Assembly: GCA_944739405.2 (NCBI GenBank)
Contig: OX123196.2
Span: 68,843,688 to 68,907,687, forward strand
Length of the DNA: 64,000 bases
DNA from: Euclidia mi
Taxonomy: Eukaryota; Arthropoda; Insecta; Lepidoptera; Erebidae
Direction of reading: 5' to 3'
Position 1 is the first letter of the stretch. Each line of letters starts with the position of its first letter. The notes under the pieces are model-generated. The model was not told the DNA's origin. It was given only the letters and a program-made list of their open reading frames with translations, and ran no database searches. Both the position numbers and the translations under genes were made by a program. Shown one piece after another: positions 10,675 through 21,079 of the stretch.

Positions 10675-12361
10675 TATCTAAGTGTTCGGGGTCGCAAATG
10701 TCATATGCTCTGTTTGTCAATGAAGCAATAACGGATTGCAAATGTCGCGGGTGATGATGTGAATTTGCGTGTAAGTACCTGTCCGTGTGTGTGGGCTTCC
10801 TGTAAACAGTGTGTGACAGGTTTCCATTTTCTCTCACCTTGATCTTCACATCGAGGAAGGCTAACGATCTGTCTGTCTCCATTTCATAAGTGAACCTTAT
10901 ATTAGGGTGTATGGAGTTCAAGTGATCTGCTAATTGTTCTACAACCTGTTTGTTACCCTTTATAATACAGAACATGTCATCGACATATCTTTTCCATATC
11001 TTTACGTGGAACGCTTGTAGTTGGATCCTTTCTTCAAAATGTTCCATCCAGATGTTGGCCATTATCGGTGCGACAGGGCTACCCATAGCCACTCCGTCAA
11101 TCTGGAGGTAATATTGCCCACGATATAGAAAATAGTTCCCGTCTAGGCAGTGTTTCAGTAGAACAATGTATTTATCAGACAGATCGTTTAACCTTAGTTT
11201 ACTCTCGACCACATCAAGGCAGTCTTGAATTGGGACGCTTGTGAAAAGTGACTCGACATCAAAGCTCACCATCACTTCGTCGGGTTCTACTTTCATGCTC
11301 TTGATGACGTCTACAAAATGGCGAGAATCCTTTACAAACGACGATGTCTTACCTACTAATGGTTTCAGTACCGCTGCGATGTGTTTCGCTAGGTCGTAAG
11401 TGGGTGAATCGATCTGACTTACGATCGGGCGTAGAGGCACGTTATTTTTATGAATTTTCGGCAAACCATATATTTTCGGCGGTTGAACGGTCTTAGGTCT
11501 ATAGAGGCGTTCAAACACATCGTCCGTGAAATGATCTTGGTGGTCCTTGACAAGCGCTCGTATACGTTTTGTGACTCTGGCAGTGGGATTATATGACACC
11601 GGCTTGTATGTGGACACTTTGCTTAATAGATCCCGCATTTTATTATCATAATCACCGGAATTCATTACTACGGTGGCGTTTCCCTTATCGGCCTTAAGCA
11701 CTAAAATATCCGTGTTTTCACGTAGCGCTTTTAGTGCTTGACGCTCTTCCGTAGTAACATTCGGTCTCGGTAGCTTCGACTTTCGCAAGATAACTGCAAC
11801 ATCCTGTCTCAGTGTGTCAGCGTCGTTGGATGGTAATTTGTTGCGCATTATAACTTCCTCGATGCCACTTATGATATTTTCATACGGAATCCGTTTGGGT
11901 GTCATAGCGTAATTTAATCCTTTAGCCAATATGTTCTGTGTGGCTGTGTCTATGTTTGTGCTCGATAGATTAATAACCGTGTTACTTTGGTTACGCACTC
12001 CACTTTTTTGAACATACCTGTCGCGCTGACGTAGCAATTTAGTGTATTTCGTCTCATGTTTGATGCTACACAATTCATGGATACGGCTCGCTTGGTTGTA
12101 TGTTACACGGTCGCACAGATCAAAATCTTCACGTGATAACACAGCACTGCACTCCACATGTAAACTGTATAGTTCACACTGCACACTATTTATATTGTAC
12201 CTACAGTTCCGAATTAATTGTCTCAGGAGACGAACACTCGCGTTTTTTAGAATTCCTTCTGAGTGTGGTATGTCTTTTCGCGGTTTAATACGCACTCCCG
12301 AGGGTACTACACCGGAATCGCGACATTTTATCAAGAATACTAACGATGATTCTAAACGCAC
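10586..12361 (-). pseudogene. PLE reverse transcriptase
   Basis: The 591-codon frame contains a complete RT. A PLE-type N-terminal block is visible (VLKADKGNATVVM near 221-233, KIYGLPKIHK near 296-305), followed by motif A with D368 (MVSFDVESLF), motif B (GVAMGSPVAP, 423-432) and motif C (YVDD, 459-462). The end of the frame (about residues 580-591) runs out at a frameshift, after which the endonuclease continues at 9958-10674. All catalytic residues look intact, so inactivation is recent. A product would be a non-LTR-like, telomerase-related RT. The start methionine lies about 70 bp inside the right terminal repeat and could be close to the true start. Confidence 0.92.
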
Positions 12362-12461
12362 ACGTTTTACGCGAAGGAATTCTAGATGTTTGATTTTATT
12401 TACAAAACTCCGGCCCGTAGCGGTTTGTAATAACTACTTTTAAACTACCACGATTTGTACA

Positions 12462-12585
12462 CATATTAAAAATTATGTAACGGGTCTGAATCGTGTTAAT
12501 AAACGAAGAGAAAGATGATGAAGGTATTTCATCTTTCTCTTCGTTTATTAACACGATTCAGACCCGTTACATAATTTTTAATATG
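12462..12585. repeat. 57-bp inverted repeat at the PLE 5' end
   Basis: Arms 12462-12518 and 12529-12585 are exact reverse complements around a 10-nt spacer. The left arm is part of the right copy of the PLE direct repeat (12432-12518). The last bases overlap the target duplication by chance (ATG). This inverted extension is a known kind of Penelope terminal structure. Confidence 0.92.
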
Positions 12586-12861
12586 TTATCTGCCAGTGTT
12601 CTTACTAGATTTGCGAGGTCTGATAGACTCGCACATGTAAGTTTGTGGGACTCCCCTGTTACCGTTCGTGTTTGTTCTTGAGGCATCTCATCAATATGCA
12701 ATCTTTGTTATTGGTACTGGTTAATTGATTTGCTAAGTGTAATAGTGACTGCTGTGACCATGGCTTTTGACGTGCAGAGATTTCGTCAGTGGATGGATGG
12801 TCAGTTGGATTGCCGATATTTGAACAAGATGTTTAACTAGTTATTTAATTTGTATTATGAT

Positions 12862-13040
12862 TGCTTGGATGGTGTAGTGGTTTGTGCGCCTGTGTCGCTT
12901 GTCACTGGACCGAGTGTTGAGGTTTCGACAACGACAACCCCGATCCCCACAAGGAACAATTCTTTGTGTGATCCATAGATTGTTGTCACATTTCTATATT
13001 CTTTGTGTCTGTTGGTCGTTCGTATATGGCTATATTTTAA
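12862..13040 (+). mobile_element. SINE, family C, degraded copy
   Basis: It keeps GGTGTAGTGGTTTG (A-box region) and the body CTTTGTGTGATCCATAGATT and GTTGTCAC. The B box has been altered by an insertion around AGGTTTCGACAACGACAACC. Better copies are at 18182, 24369 and 29271. Confidence 0.6.
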
Positions 13041-13582
13041 TAAAACTTTGATTAAGTACAATAAAACTAAAAATATACGTAAGTATTAGTTGTATGTACC
13101 TATTAGTTCAACTACGTTCGGTTAGAAAAATAGATCATTCAATTTTACCCTGACACTCATGAATATGTTAGGTAATCAAGCGCTCAGTATAACAGTATAA
13201 AAATAACAAAGCTTCCAAACGTAAATTCCTCAAAAATACCAAAAAGGAAAACGAACGCTGAATATTTTTACCTTTTTATATTATTCTAAGTTTTCTATAA
13301 GACAAACAATATCGATAAAACATAATGGTTTCAGGTACCGTACACGGTGGAGTAAGCAATCCATCAGTGTTCTCCTGGGACCAATTACTCGTTCACTTAA
13401 TTGAGAGCCTTATCTCGCTACGGTGTACGACGCCTTATTGAAAATCTTTCAGCAATATCAATTTCATACTCAACTTAATCAATGTTTCTAATGGAATTAG
13501 TTTTATCTCGTTTTATAGTTGATGTGGGAGGGATGTTAGATAACTTAAATATGTATTTAAAATTGTTTGTTCCACGTAGCAA

Positions 13583-13640
13583 GCAAAAACAAATTATAAA
13601 ATAATAACACCCAGGTTATTATTTTATTATTTGTTTTTGC
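13583..13640. repeat. 26-bp inverted repeat
   Basis: Arms 13583-13608 and 13615-13640 match with one mismatch around the 6-nt loop ACCCAG. The arms are A/T-rich (GCAAAAACAAA...AATAATAAC). Its function is unknown. Confidence 0.85.
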
Positions 13641-13654
13641 TCGAGCGGGTATAG

Positions 13655-13760
13655 AGACAAAAGGGAGTCCATGTGCTATTCTGATGTTTAAACTATAAGT
13701 ATACTGCAAAGTTGCATCAAAAGACATTACCTAGTAGTTTTTGCGTGAGATTGTAGCAAA
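13655..13760 (-). mobile_element. Fragment of a Helitron-like family (internal part)
   Basis: The segment GGGAGTCCATGTGCTATTCT...TAGTAGTTTTTGCGTGAGA recurs near 46600-46700 on the same strand. It is related, inverted, to CTCTTTCACGCAAAAACTTC at 16700, in an element ending in CTAG. Only the internal portion is visible here. Confidence 0.4.
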
Positions 13761-13784
13761 ATTCCATCCTCACCATCTTTAGCG

Positions 13785-13924
13785 TTTATAACTGTTTGCT
13801 TTGGAATAGGCTCCCTCCTGAAGTCAGAATGTCCACCAACCGTTATGCATTTAAAATGAAACTACGAGAACTTCTCTTCAACAAATTGAAGGAATCAACC
13901 CATCATTCTCATCAAATATAGTAT
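13785..13924 (+). pseudogene. LINE reverse-transcriptase C-terminus, fragment
   Basis: One frame, from about 13799, reads LWNRLPPEVR followed by a basic stretch, MSTNRYAFKMKLRELLFNKL. The block WN-LP-EVR followed by an amphipathic, basic tail ends the RT of many CR1/Jockey-type LINEs. The frame has no stop over 34 codons but enters an AT array soon after. The LINE's 3' untranslated part appears to resume beyond the SINE, at 14330-14460. Confidence 0.6.
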
Positions 13925-13938
13925 ATTATATATATATA

Positions 13939-14035
<97 letters not shown>

Positions 14036-14077
14036 TGTATTTGATGAGAATGATGGGTTGATTCCTTCAATTTGTTG
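13879..14077. repeat. AT microsatellite inside a 46-bp-arm hairpin
   Basis: Arms 13879-13924 and 14032-14077 are reverse complements with one mismatch. They enclose about 107 bp of almost pure TA repeat. The left arm is LINE sequence. The right arm ends exactly where the truncated SINE (14078) begins. Confidence 0.93.
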
Positions 14078-14308
14078 CGCGTGGGATCGGGAGGTCCCGG
14101 GTTCGATTCCTGGGTCGGGCAGTGTTATTGGGTTTTTCTGTCACGAAATTCTCAGTAGCAGCACGGAGTCTGGAAATGTGCCCGGTACGGCAATAGGCTC
14201 GCCCCTTATTACGTGGGACTAAAGTACATCTGGCGAAAAGTGGGTGTAGAAATACACCTCTGCCTACCCCTTCGGGGATAAAAGGCGTGACGATATGTAT
14301 GTATGTAT
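14078..14308 (+). mobile_element. SINE, family B, 5'-truncated copy
   Basis: It starts at CGCGTGGGATCGGGAGGTCC, inside the tRNA-like head. It keeps the B box GGGTTCGATTCCTGG, the AATAGGCTCGCCCCTTATTA body, CTCTGCCTACCCCTTCGGGG and a TATG tail. It is very similar to 7787-8072. Confidence 0.9.
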
Positions 14309-14329
14309 ATAATTATATATATTTGCATA

Positions 14330-14460
14330 TTGTATATGTTTATGCACCTACCACACTTATCTGTCCACCACCCAGGTTGACTGGTAGATAATGCCATAAG
14401 GCATTGAGTCCGCCTATGTACTCTTCTTTTGTGCATAAAGAAATAAAATAAAATAAAACT
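14330..14460 (+). mobile_element. LINE 3' untranslated tail
   Basis: The segment GACTGGTAGATAATGCCATA...GGCATTGAGTCCGCC...TTGTGCATAAAGAAATAAAA ends in an AAATA-type tail. It resembles 3' ends of lepidopteran LINEs (established repeat type, exact family unknown). With 13785-13924 it probably formed one LINE, split by the AT array and SINE. Confidence 0.5.
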
Positions 14461-14639
14461 GTAGTAGGATCATTCAAACTACAGAAAATGGTTACTAGAG
14501 CTTCCGTACGTCGCGTAAAGTAAGATGTAAGGCTGTAAAGACTATTAGAGGTTCTCAAATACCTCTTCCAGGTGAACAAAACGCCACGAGGTATAGAATG
14601 GCGGATAGTCTGCAATAGGATAACCACAGAAAAATCTTA

Positions 14640-14820
14640 TAATTCAGTAGCTAGTAATCGATTTTTAACTTTCGCGATTTGCATGCATCATAAAAAATAT
14701 TTAGCGGGTCTTAATTGCGTAAACTTATTTGAGTTAAGGTCTCTCCGAGACCACGATCGGTGCAAGACGATTGAAACGTCTGAAACAAATAGATATTTAT
14801 ACCTTAAATAAGTTAAATTT
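14640..14820 (+). mobile_element. PLE terminal-repeat remnant
   Basis: It contains TTTAGCGGGTCTTAATTGCG...AACTTATTTGAG and, inverted, ACCTTAAATAAGTTAA about 80 bp later. The same words at 49655 are followed by CCGACGTTTCGC, the PLE-type word also seen at 9906. No RT remains. Confidence 0.4.
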
Positions 14821-15195
14821 ACAGTAGCTAGTAGCTAAGACGTAAATCTTAATTGTAACTAAAGCTTCCATATTTCGCCAGAAAAAGTTGCATACACATA
14901 AGTAAAGATTATGACATGTTGAACAGTTGAATACTACGACATTGCTCGCACGTATCACTTAGTCGAGCTGAGTTCATACGTTAGCAAGATCTGAGGTAAC
15001 GCCAAAGTTCAGCTGAACTAACACATGAAAGTTTCGAACTGTTATTGTAGCGTGACTTGAATTGCTGTTCGCAATAGATCATCAAAGTTAAGCAACGTTC
15101 ACAAAGCGCATCACTTGGATGGGTGACCGCTTTTTGTGGCATTTTTGTCTGATCATCCTGATTCTTGTTTCAGGGCAAGAATAACAGTATTAATC

Positions 15196-15671
15196 ATAAC
15201 ATTCTACAACATACACACAACACCATCTGATCCCTAACTATGAGGAACTTTTACTATGGGCACTAGACAATAGATAAACATATGAGTAGGTACATGTATA
15301 CACTGTTTTTGTAAATACATACATTTTATACATAGAAAAAAATGAAAATGAAAATGTTTTATTAGCACCTCCACACAAACTTAAGAAACACTTAAAAATA
15401 AACTTAACGAACAAATAAACTTAAACTAGAGGTACACTAAAGATATAAGTAGATACATTATTAATGGTGGCGTTACGTGGAGGACAAATAAGGCGCTGCG
15501 TCAGCTATTGTTGCAGTATAAACTACAACGCTGGTATTCTCGCAGGCCGAGTAAATAAATAAATATACATAAATAATACACACATATATATATTTTATAT
15601 ATGATAAAGAACAATAAAATATATAGCAGTCTTAGTAATTAATATATAAGCTACATTAATATATATACATA

Positions 15672-15711
<40 letters not shown>

Positions 15712-15837
15712 TACACCAAGACAAACTACTATGTGATGTTTATGATAGAAAATGTAAAATGTTTGACTTAATCGGCAATGGAACCCGCGACCTTAGCCAT
15801 AGCAGTCGCTTACACTCCCGCTACGCCACCGGGTCAT
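15196..15837 (-). mobile_element. SINE, family A, split by an insertion
   Basis: The 3' part (15196-15338, minus strand) has the TAGTGCCCATAG...GATGGTGTTGTGTGTATG tail. The tRNA-like head lies at 15709-15837, with GGGTTCCATTGCC as B-box region and GGCGTAGCGGGAGTGTAAGC as A-box region. The 370 bp between them (15339-15708) are foreign: a LINE-like tail starting AAAATGAAAATGAAAATG on the plus strand, then TATA-rich simple repeats ending in a roughly 38-bp AT array at 15670-15708. Confidence 0.6.
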
Positions 15838-15877
15838 CAAGAATATTACCAAGTTCAGTACCAGTCAATTGATTTAA

Positions 15878-16168
15878 CAAAAAGCTCGTCGTCTAGTCTG
15901 AGGTGGCAGGCGTGTGATAGCCCGCGCGCCTCCCTCAAGGGAGAGACCGAGGGGAAAAGGGGTTAGAATTTCCCCAGTAACCAGTGTGCTCCACCTCGGC
16001 GGACGAACACCCATGGGCTACGCGAAGAATGGCGTGTTCCCGTAGCCCTCCCAAACAGGTGCGAGAAGTATGACCGTGGTGGTTTTAGCCGGTAAGAGTC
16101 CGGCACACCCCTCCGTCTACCCCTGGCGGAGGATAGTCCAATGAGGATTTCCTCCACGTAAAAAAAAG
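15878..16168 (+). mobile_element. Poly(A) retroposon with GTAGCCCTCCC body
   Basis: It is a GC-rich block ending in TTTCCTCCACGTAAAAAAAA. It includes GGCTACGCGAAGAATGGCGT, CCGTAGCCCTCCCAAACAGG and GGTTTTAGCCGGTAAGAGTC. This matches a type of short retroposon common in Lepidoptera (recalled, not checked). No ORF with a domain was seen. Confidence 0.5.
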
Positions 16169-16344
16169 GTACTTAAACCTACCTACATTATAACTTTTCG
16201 AAATGCCGTCTCAATATTTTACACCTCAATTTTTAGATATTCGCCTTAATAATATACGACAGCATCGCCGAGTAAGACGGTAATTTAGTTAATATAATAA
16301 GACATCGGAGGTAGAACGGTACCAAATTGAATACAACAATTCGT

Positions 16345-16655
16345 TGCGTTGGTTAACAAAGCAGTAAGAGCATAGAGAGTGAGAAGACCAATAGACTGCT
16401 AAGCAGAGGGTTTTGGGTTCAAATAAAAGGTATGCACCGCTACAGTATTGTTCTATAGTGTAGCTGGTGTATTGATTTGTTTAATATCGTTTGCCAAAAC
16501 GGTGAAGGAAAACATCTTGATGTTTTAGAGAGTTGTTCGTAATGTTCTCGATAGACATGTTAAGTCTGATGACCAACAGTTGGCCAGCGTAGTGGACAGT
16601 GACCTAACTATTCTCACAGTACGACGAAGTTCGTGCCCAGCAGTGAGATAGTATA
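16345..16655 (+). mobile_element. SINE, family D, degraded copy
   Basis: It carries AACGGTGAAGGAAAACATCT, GAGAGTTGTTCGTAATGTTC, TTGGCCAGCGTAGTGGAC and CGTGCCCAGCAGTGAGATAG in the same order as the better copy at 39947. The tRNA-like head is recognisable (GACTGCTAAGCAGAGGGTTT, GGGTTCAAAT). Confidence 0.75.
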
Positions 16656-16664
16656 TAAATAGAG

Positions 16665-16827
16665 CTGATATGTTACTACCTGGATGGATAGATGAATGTT
16701 TGTGACTCTTTCACGCAAAAACTTCTGAACATATTTTGATTAAACTTTACCGTGATATTGCTTATACATCAGAAGCTCATAGCTCATAGCCGGCCGTCGC
16801 GCGGGTGAAGCAGTGGACAAAAGCTAG
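16665..16827 (+). mobile_element. Helitron-like element ending in CTAG
   Basis: It contains GGATGGATAGATGAATGTTT and CTCTTTCACGCAAAAACTTC. It ends GACAAAAGCTAG before a T. GGCCGTCGCGCGGGTGAAGC precedes the end. The start is uncertain. Confidence 0.45.
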
Positions 16828-17639
16828 TTGTTTTTATTCCTATCTTGGGAGAAATTACTTACTTCCTAAGTGTGCGTCGTACTTTATAGAACGGATTCCA
16901 CGATCTTCACGCCTTATTAAAAAACGTTATCAATTTGTTGTTTTTAATAAAGAAAATAACGTTTGTCCTTAAGACGAGGACATATGTGAATTTGGCGTCA
17001 TTAGAGGTAAATTAAAACAGTTTTTCTCCGTAATTGTATTACAAATAAAATCCAAAAAAATATGTCTTAATCTACATCATATAAAGCATTTTCTCTTCGG
17101 TACCAAATCTTAAAAAAAAGTATTTCAAATATCTGAATAAAATATGCAAAGTAACCTCGGTTTTTGTAGTTATTACCTTTTTTCTCCTAATCTATCAATC
17201 ATAAGATTGTTTAAATTGAATCATTAGAGCACCAAGGCACGGTAGATATTATTACCGTGACCAAGGGAACCTTCAGCTTATTTTTGCAAATAACTTTACT
17301 TATTATTTTCTAAGGATTTTTTTACGTCACTGATACTCGCAAATTGCGCGTGGGCAACTAACCAGTAGTACGAGCAAGGTCAACGGCGTATATCCACCTC
17401 TTAAAGGAGGCGATATTATTTTAATTTAATCGTCACTTTCGTCCAACCCCGGGCTGTTGGCAACAAAGTTTTGGAAGAATTTTGTCGGAAGTTATTTAGA
17501 TATTTTAATCGTTATAATCTGTCAGCAGGTTTAATGTCTTCTGTAGTTTTAAAATTAAATTTGTAATCGTATAACTCGAAGAGTAAGCGGTCAGAATCGA
17601 ATCGAATGATTCAAAGTTTTTGGACGGTTTTGGACCTCA
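16828..17639. other. AT-rich stretch without recognised genes
   Basis: No ORF or repeat could be supported. There is a GGCACGGTAGATATTATTAC...TTACCGTGACC patch near 17236 that is not clearly structured. Confidence 0.4.
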
Positions 17640-17815
17640 TGTTATATATGAACGAAACTACTGTCATCTTGATCTCAAAAACTTTACTTGTACTTTAACT
17701 TTTATTTTCTATATTTTGTACTATCCCCAAATTCCTTCAGCTGTTTGGCCCAAAGGTTTCGGCTGTGAGACGTCTATCAGTCAGTCAGTAATTCAATTTT
17801 TTTATATAGAAACAT
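17640..17815 (-). mobile_element. Helitron-like family 2, degraded copy
   Basis: On the minus strand it holds TACTGACTGACTGATAGACG and TCACAGCCGAAACC, as in the 5' portion of the elements at 30-239 and 254-439. The CTAG end is not recognisable. Confidence 0.4.
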
Positions 17816-18181
17816 AAGTAATGTGGTTAGAACCGCGAACACAGCTTCATAGCAGAAAACTCGGTTCTTACATTTTTAATAGGGTGAAAGTTTTCTATCT
17901 TTTACATAAAATCCAAAATCTTGGCTTGAATTTCTCGTGAATCCATAATCCAAATCCTATCGACGGGTGCATCAGCAAGTAATAGTTGGTAAGAAAGAGA
18001 CGGAGAGATATTGGCCGCATCAACTTGTTTCGCGCTAGAACAAGTGGGAACGTTGCGGTGACACTGTGCCGCATATTTAGGAACAAAGGCTTTAGAACTC
18101 TAGATTACACTATTTTATGTATAAAGTGTGAATCTTTGAAATATTTCAATTAAGTAATACAATTTAAAATTTTAATGAACA

Positions 18182-18375
18182 GTTGGCGTAGTGGTTTAAG
18201 CGGCCACGTAGCCGCTTGACACTGTGCAGAGTGTTGTGGGTTCGATTCTCAAACGAGACATCACTTTGTGTGATCCATAAATTGTTTTTTAGAGTCTGTG
18301 TGTTCATTGTGTCGTGGTTAAAGGTTTGTAAAGTACCCCGCGGCTCAGGATTTATTCCTGGTGTGGAAACCTTTT
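18182..18375 (+). mobile_element. SINE, family C
   Basis: The tRNA-like head has TTGGCGTAGTGGTTTAAGCG (A box) and TGTGGGTTCGATTCTC (B box). The body has CTTTGTGTGATCCATAAATT and the 3' part AGGATTTATTCCTGGTGTGG. The copies at 24369 and 29271 share all three blocks. Confidence 0.85.
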
Positions 18376-19437
18376 TTTCCTAAAAGACAACTTTTTGATT
18401 TTTTAGCATCACTTCTCTGGTAATTTTAAAACACAACTCACTTCTAATTAAAATCAATGTCAATCTGTGAATTATATTGTTTGTATAATAATAAAGCAAT
18501 AATCAACTTGCTGAACATAGGAAGTTTTTAAACAACATTAATTTGAACTTAACAAAAAAATTATACAGTTCCCGCTGATCTGTTTATAGAATAAACAAAG
18601 ACTCCAAGCTCAGTTGCAGTACTTAGCAGTTGTATGAAACGGGCAAGAAATATAATAATTTAAACTTGAGAAAACTTGTTAATAGAAAATTTATAAATTA
18701 ATACGTTTTTTAAATGTAAGTTAAACAGTTCTTAAAAATTATCAAATTGGAATTATAATATGCAAACCTTTGTAGAAAAAGTAAAATTTCAATGCTAGAG
18801 AAGGCTACCCTTGTTACCTAAGGGAATACCTTATAAAGAATACCACCTTTTTCAGAACTAAGACAAGTAAGCAAAAAACCTAATGTATTTACTTTTTTGT
18901 TTTTTTTTGGATTACTTGTCTTAGTTCTGTCAGTCAAGCCGTTTCAGAGGAGTAGGATAACAAACATAAACTTCTAGTCTATCTATCCTTAAATAGAGAA
19001 CAAACGTGTGAGGCAGAGCCAAAGCCAAGCCATCCGCAACAACTTATTTCAAAAGAGTAATCAGATTTTTCTGCTCTGTGATGTTATTTACAAAACATTA
19101 TCAGCCTCCAATTATTTTATTATTTCTTTACAGCGATACATTTCACTTCAATCAAAAATTAAACCTTACATTTCATAGTTGCTCACAACCATACGTTCTT
19201 AATGGTTAAACTTTACCAAACATTATTTCCCGTAAATATGGGTACTTTTGAACGAGTGATTGGAAATAATTTATTACCAACTTGTTACAAGTGTTGAGTT
19301 AAATTGAGCGTGATTTGTTGTTCAAATTATATTTCTTAAGAACAGGGAGATGAAAAGAAATTGCGTGAAGATTGTTATGTAATAAGTGTAACGGAATTCT
19401 TATTTGATTACATATTATTTGCTTTGCTGCTACGGTG
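18376..19437. other. AT-rich stretch with a short hairpin
   Basis: The only clear structure is an 18-bp perfect inverted repeat (18853-18870 and 18912-18929; arm CAGAACTAAGACAAGTAA) with a 41-nt spacer. No gene is supported. Confidence 0.5.
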
Positions 19438-19846
19438 TAAATACATACATACATACATATCGTCACGCCTTTTATCCCCGAAGGGGTAGGCAGAGGTGTA
19501 TTTCTACACCCACTTTGCGCCAGATATACTTTAGTCCCACGTAATAAGGGGCGAGCCTATTGCCGTACCGGGCACATTTCCAGACTCCGTGCTGCTACTG
19601 AGAATTTCGTGACAGAAAAACCCAATAACACTGCCCGGCCCAGGAATTGAACCCAGGACCTCCCGCGCACACATTTATGCCGCGAGACCAACGAGGCAGT
19701 CATATAGGGTTTGATGTCGAGTTTTCCGTCTCTACGCAAAGATGGTAATTGCATCGTGTTATCCCTTAGTCGCCTCTTACGACACCCACGGGAAGATAGG
19801 GGGTGGTGACACTTGTATTCTAGCCGTCAACCACACGGCAAATGTG
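19438..19846 (-). mobile_element. SINE, family B, long form
   Basis: Read on the minus strand it ends in a TATG tail at 19438 and contains the full family-B body and tRNA-like head (CGTTGGTCTCGCGGCATAAA, GGGTTCAATTCC). Upstream of the head it continues with TCGACATCAAACCCTATATG and a further roughly 120 bp, including GGTGTCGTAAGAGGCGACTA, that 7787-8072 lacks. That extra part is echoed near 35910-36000. Confidence 0.85.
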
Positions 19847-20155
19847 TAAATGTTTGGTTATATTTACGTTATGTGGGTTTGGTTCCTGCGTTAGACATGT
19901 TGATGTTAGGTTTTACAATACTTGAGGCAATACTTTTTTATGAGATTAGGCCCACGCGTATTACTACTATATCATTATGTGACTTGCTGCTATGTTTAGC
20001 AGCAGTGAACAACAAGAAGTTTGACATTTCTGTCGCCGACAACTATACTTTTCTGTAACCTGTAATTAAATAGGTAGTGAAAGTACTAAGGAAAAATAGA
20101 ATATCGTGGTCATTGGAGCAATAAGTTGTTGACGCCCGGTTGACGCAGCGGGAGT

Positions 20156-20844
20156 TATAGTTATAGTTATAGTTGGTCGTGGGTTTTCCGCACTTAGCCA
20201 CTTATTTGGGCCATTGTGCGTATGTGGCGACTTCATTGACGCCGACTACTCATACCACCTTAGTTCCTTCCAGAAAGCCATTAGTTGGCTGGTGTCGTTT
20301 AAAGCTTCACTCATGGTTCTGGGGTTGTTCAGAAGCTTTGCCCGTTGATCGCTCACACTTGCACAGTGCAGAATGACGTGAGCGGGTGTTTCTTCGGTTT
20401 CCATGCAGCTCCTGCACAGTGGACTGTCCGTAACGCCTATGTTGAATAGGTGCTTGTTGAGTGGACAGTGGCCGGTTATTATGCCCGTCAGATGCTTTAG
20501 TGTTTTCCTATTAGAATGCAGCAGCTTGCGTGAGAGTCGCTTGTTCAAGCAGGGGATAACATCTTTTGTTTGTCTGCATTCTTTTATGTTTGCCCACTGT
20601 TTTTCGTGTTGATGTGCGGTTCTCTCGCGTAGCCACGTTTTGATTTGGCTTGCTGGTATCGGTACAATCGGCTCGGGTCCCATTATCATTGTGTCCGATC
20701 CTTGCCGTGGCAGTTGGTCTGCGGCGTCATTGCCTGCGGAGTTGCTGTGGCCTTTAATCCATTGCAGCGTAACCCGATTCTTCTCTGCAATCTTTTGCAG
20801 CTCTAGGTGGCATTCCATGATGAGGCCGCTGTTAATGCAGTTGC
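20156..20844 (-). mobile_element. RNase H-bearing non-LTR element, 5'-truncated copy
   Basis: A 14-bp duplication, GACGCAGCGGGAGT, flanks it (20142-20155 and 20845-20858). The minus-strand 3' end is a short CTATAA repeat rather than poly(A). Its body is nearly identical to the last 690 bp of 42532-46216, whose tail is instead CTAA repeats. It landed inside the tRNA-like head of a family-A SINE. Confidence 0.92.
20246..20818 (-). pseudogene. RNase H C-terminal part and zinc motif of a LINE ORF2
   Basis: The 190-codon frame starts within RNase H. Residues near 18-36 (LQWIKGHSNSAGNDAADQL) hold the conserved histidine and last aspartate of RNase H. A CRSCMETEETPAHVILHC block near 134-151 is a C-terminal zinc-binding motif (CxxC...HxxxxC). 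The frame here runs through a point where the longer copy at 42532-46216 is frameshifted, so the two copies degraded independently. As a 5'-truncated insertion it has no promoter and is dead on arrival. Confidence 0.85.
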
Positions 20845-21079
20845 GACGCAGCGGGAGTGCAAGCGACTGCTACGCCGAAGGTCACGGGTCCGATTCCCGC
20901 TCAAGTCAAACATTTGTGTGCATGAACATGGATGTTTGTCTTGGTTTGGGTGTTTCTATGTATAATATGTATGTATTTACAAAAAAAGGTATATATGTAC
21001 GTTTATACATTATCTAGTACCCATAACACAAGCTCTGCTTAGCTTGAGACTAGATGGTGATGTGTGTATGTGGTAGAAT

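Larger units (their letters stand above)
9799..12582 (-). mobile_element. Penelope-like element (PLE), near full length
   Basis: A 15-bp duplication, ATGTTATCTGCCAGT, flanks the element (9784-9798 and 12583-12597). An 87-bp direct repeat lies at both ends (9799-9885 and 12432-12518), and the second copy is followed by its own inverted copy. Partly duplicated direct and inverted terminal repeats are typical of Penelope elements. The minus strand encodes an RT followed by a GIY-YIG endonuclease, the canonical PLE order, in two overlapping frames separated by a frameshift near 10.6 kb. Fragments resembling its terminal region occur near 14640, 28975 and 49650. Confidence 0.93.
20133..21075 (+). 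mobile_element. SINE, family A, interrupted by a LINE
   Basis: The head begins at 20133 (GACGCCCGGTTGACGCAGCG), is broken at 20156-20844, and resumes at 20859 with GCAAGCGACTGCTACGCCG and the B box CGGGTCCGATTCCCGC. The tail has GTACCCATAACACAAGCTCT and GACTAGATGGTGATGTG. Uninterrupted it would be about 240 bp. The copy at 50255-50503 confirms the order. Confidence 0.85.

Noticed and set aside
18182..18260. tRNA genes
   Set aside because: All A-box/B-box pairs seen (7787, 18182, 23805, 24369, 29271, 33420, 36724, 39947, 50255) are followed by repeated SINE bodies, or do not close into a cloverleaf by eye.
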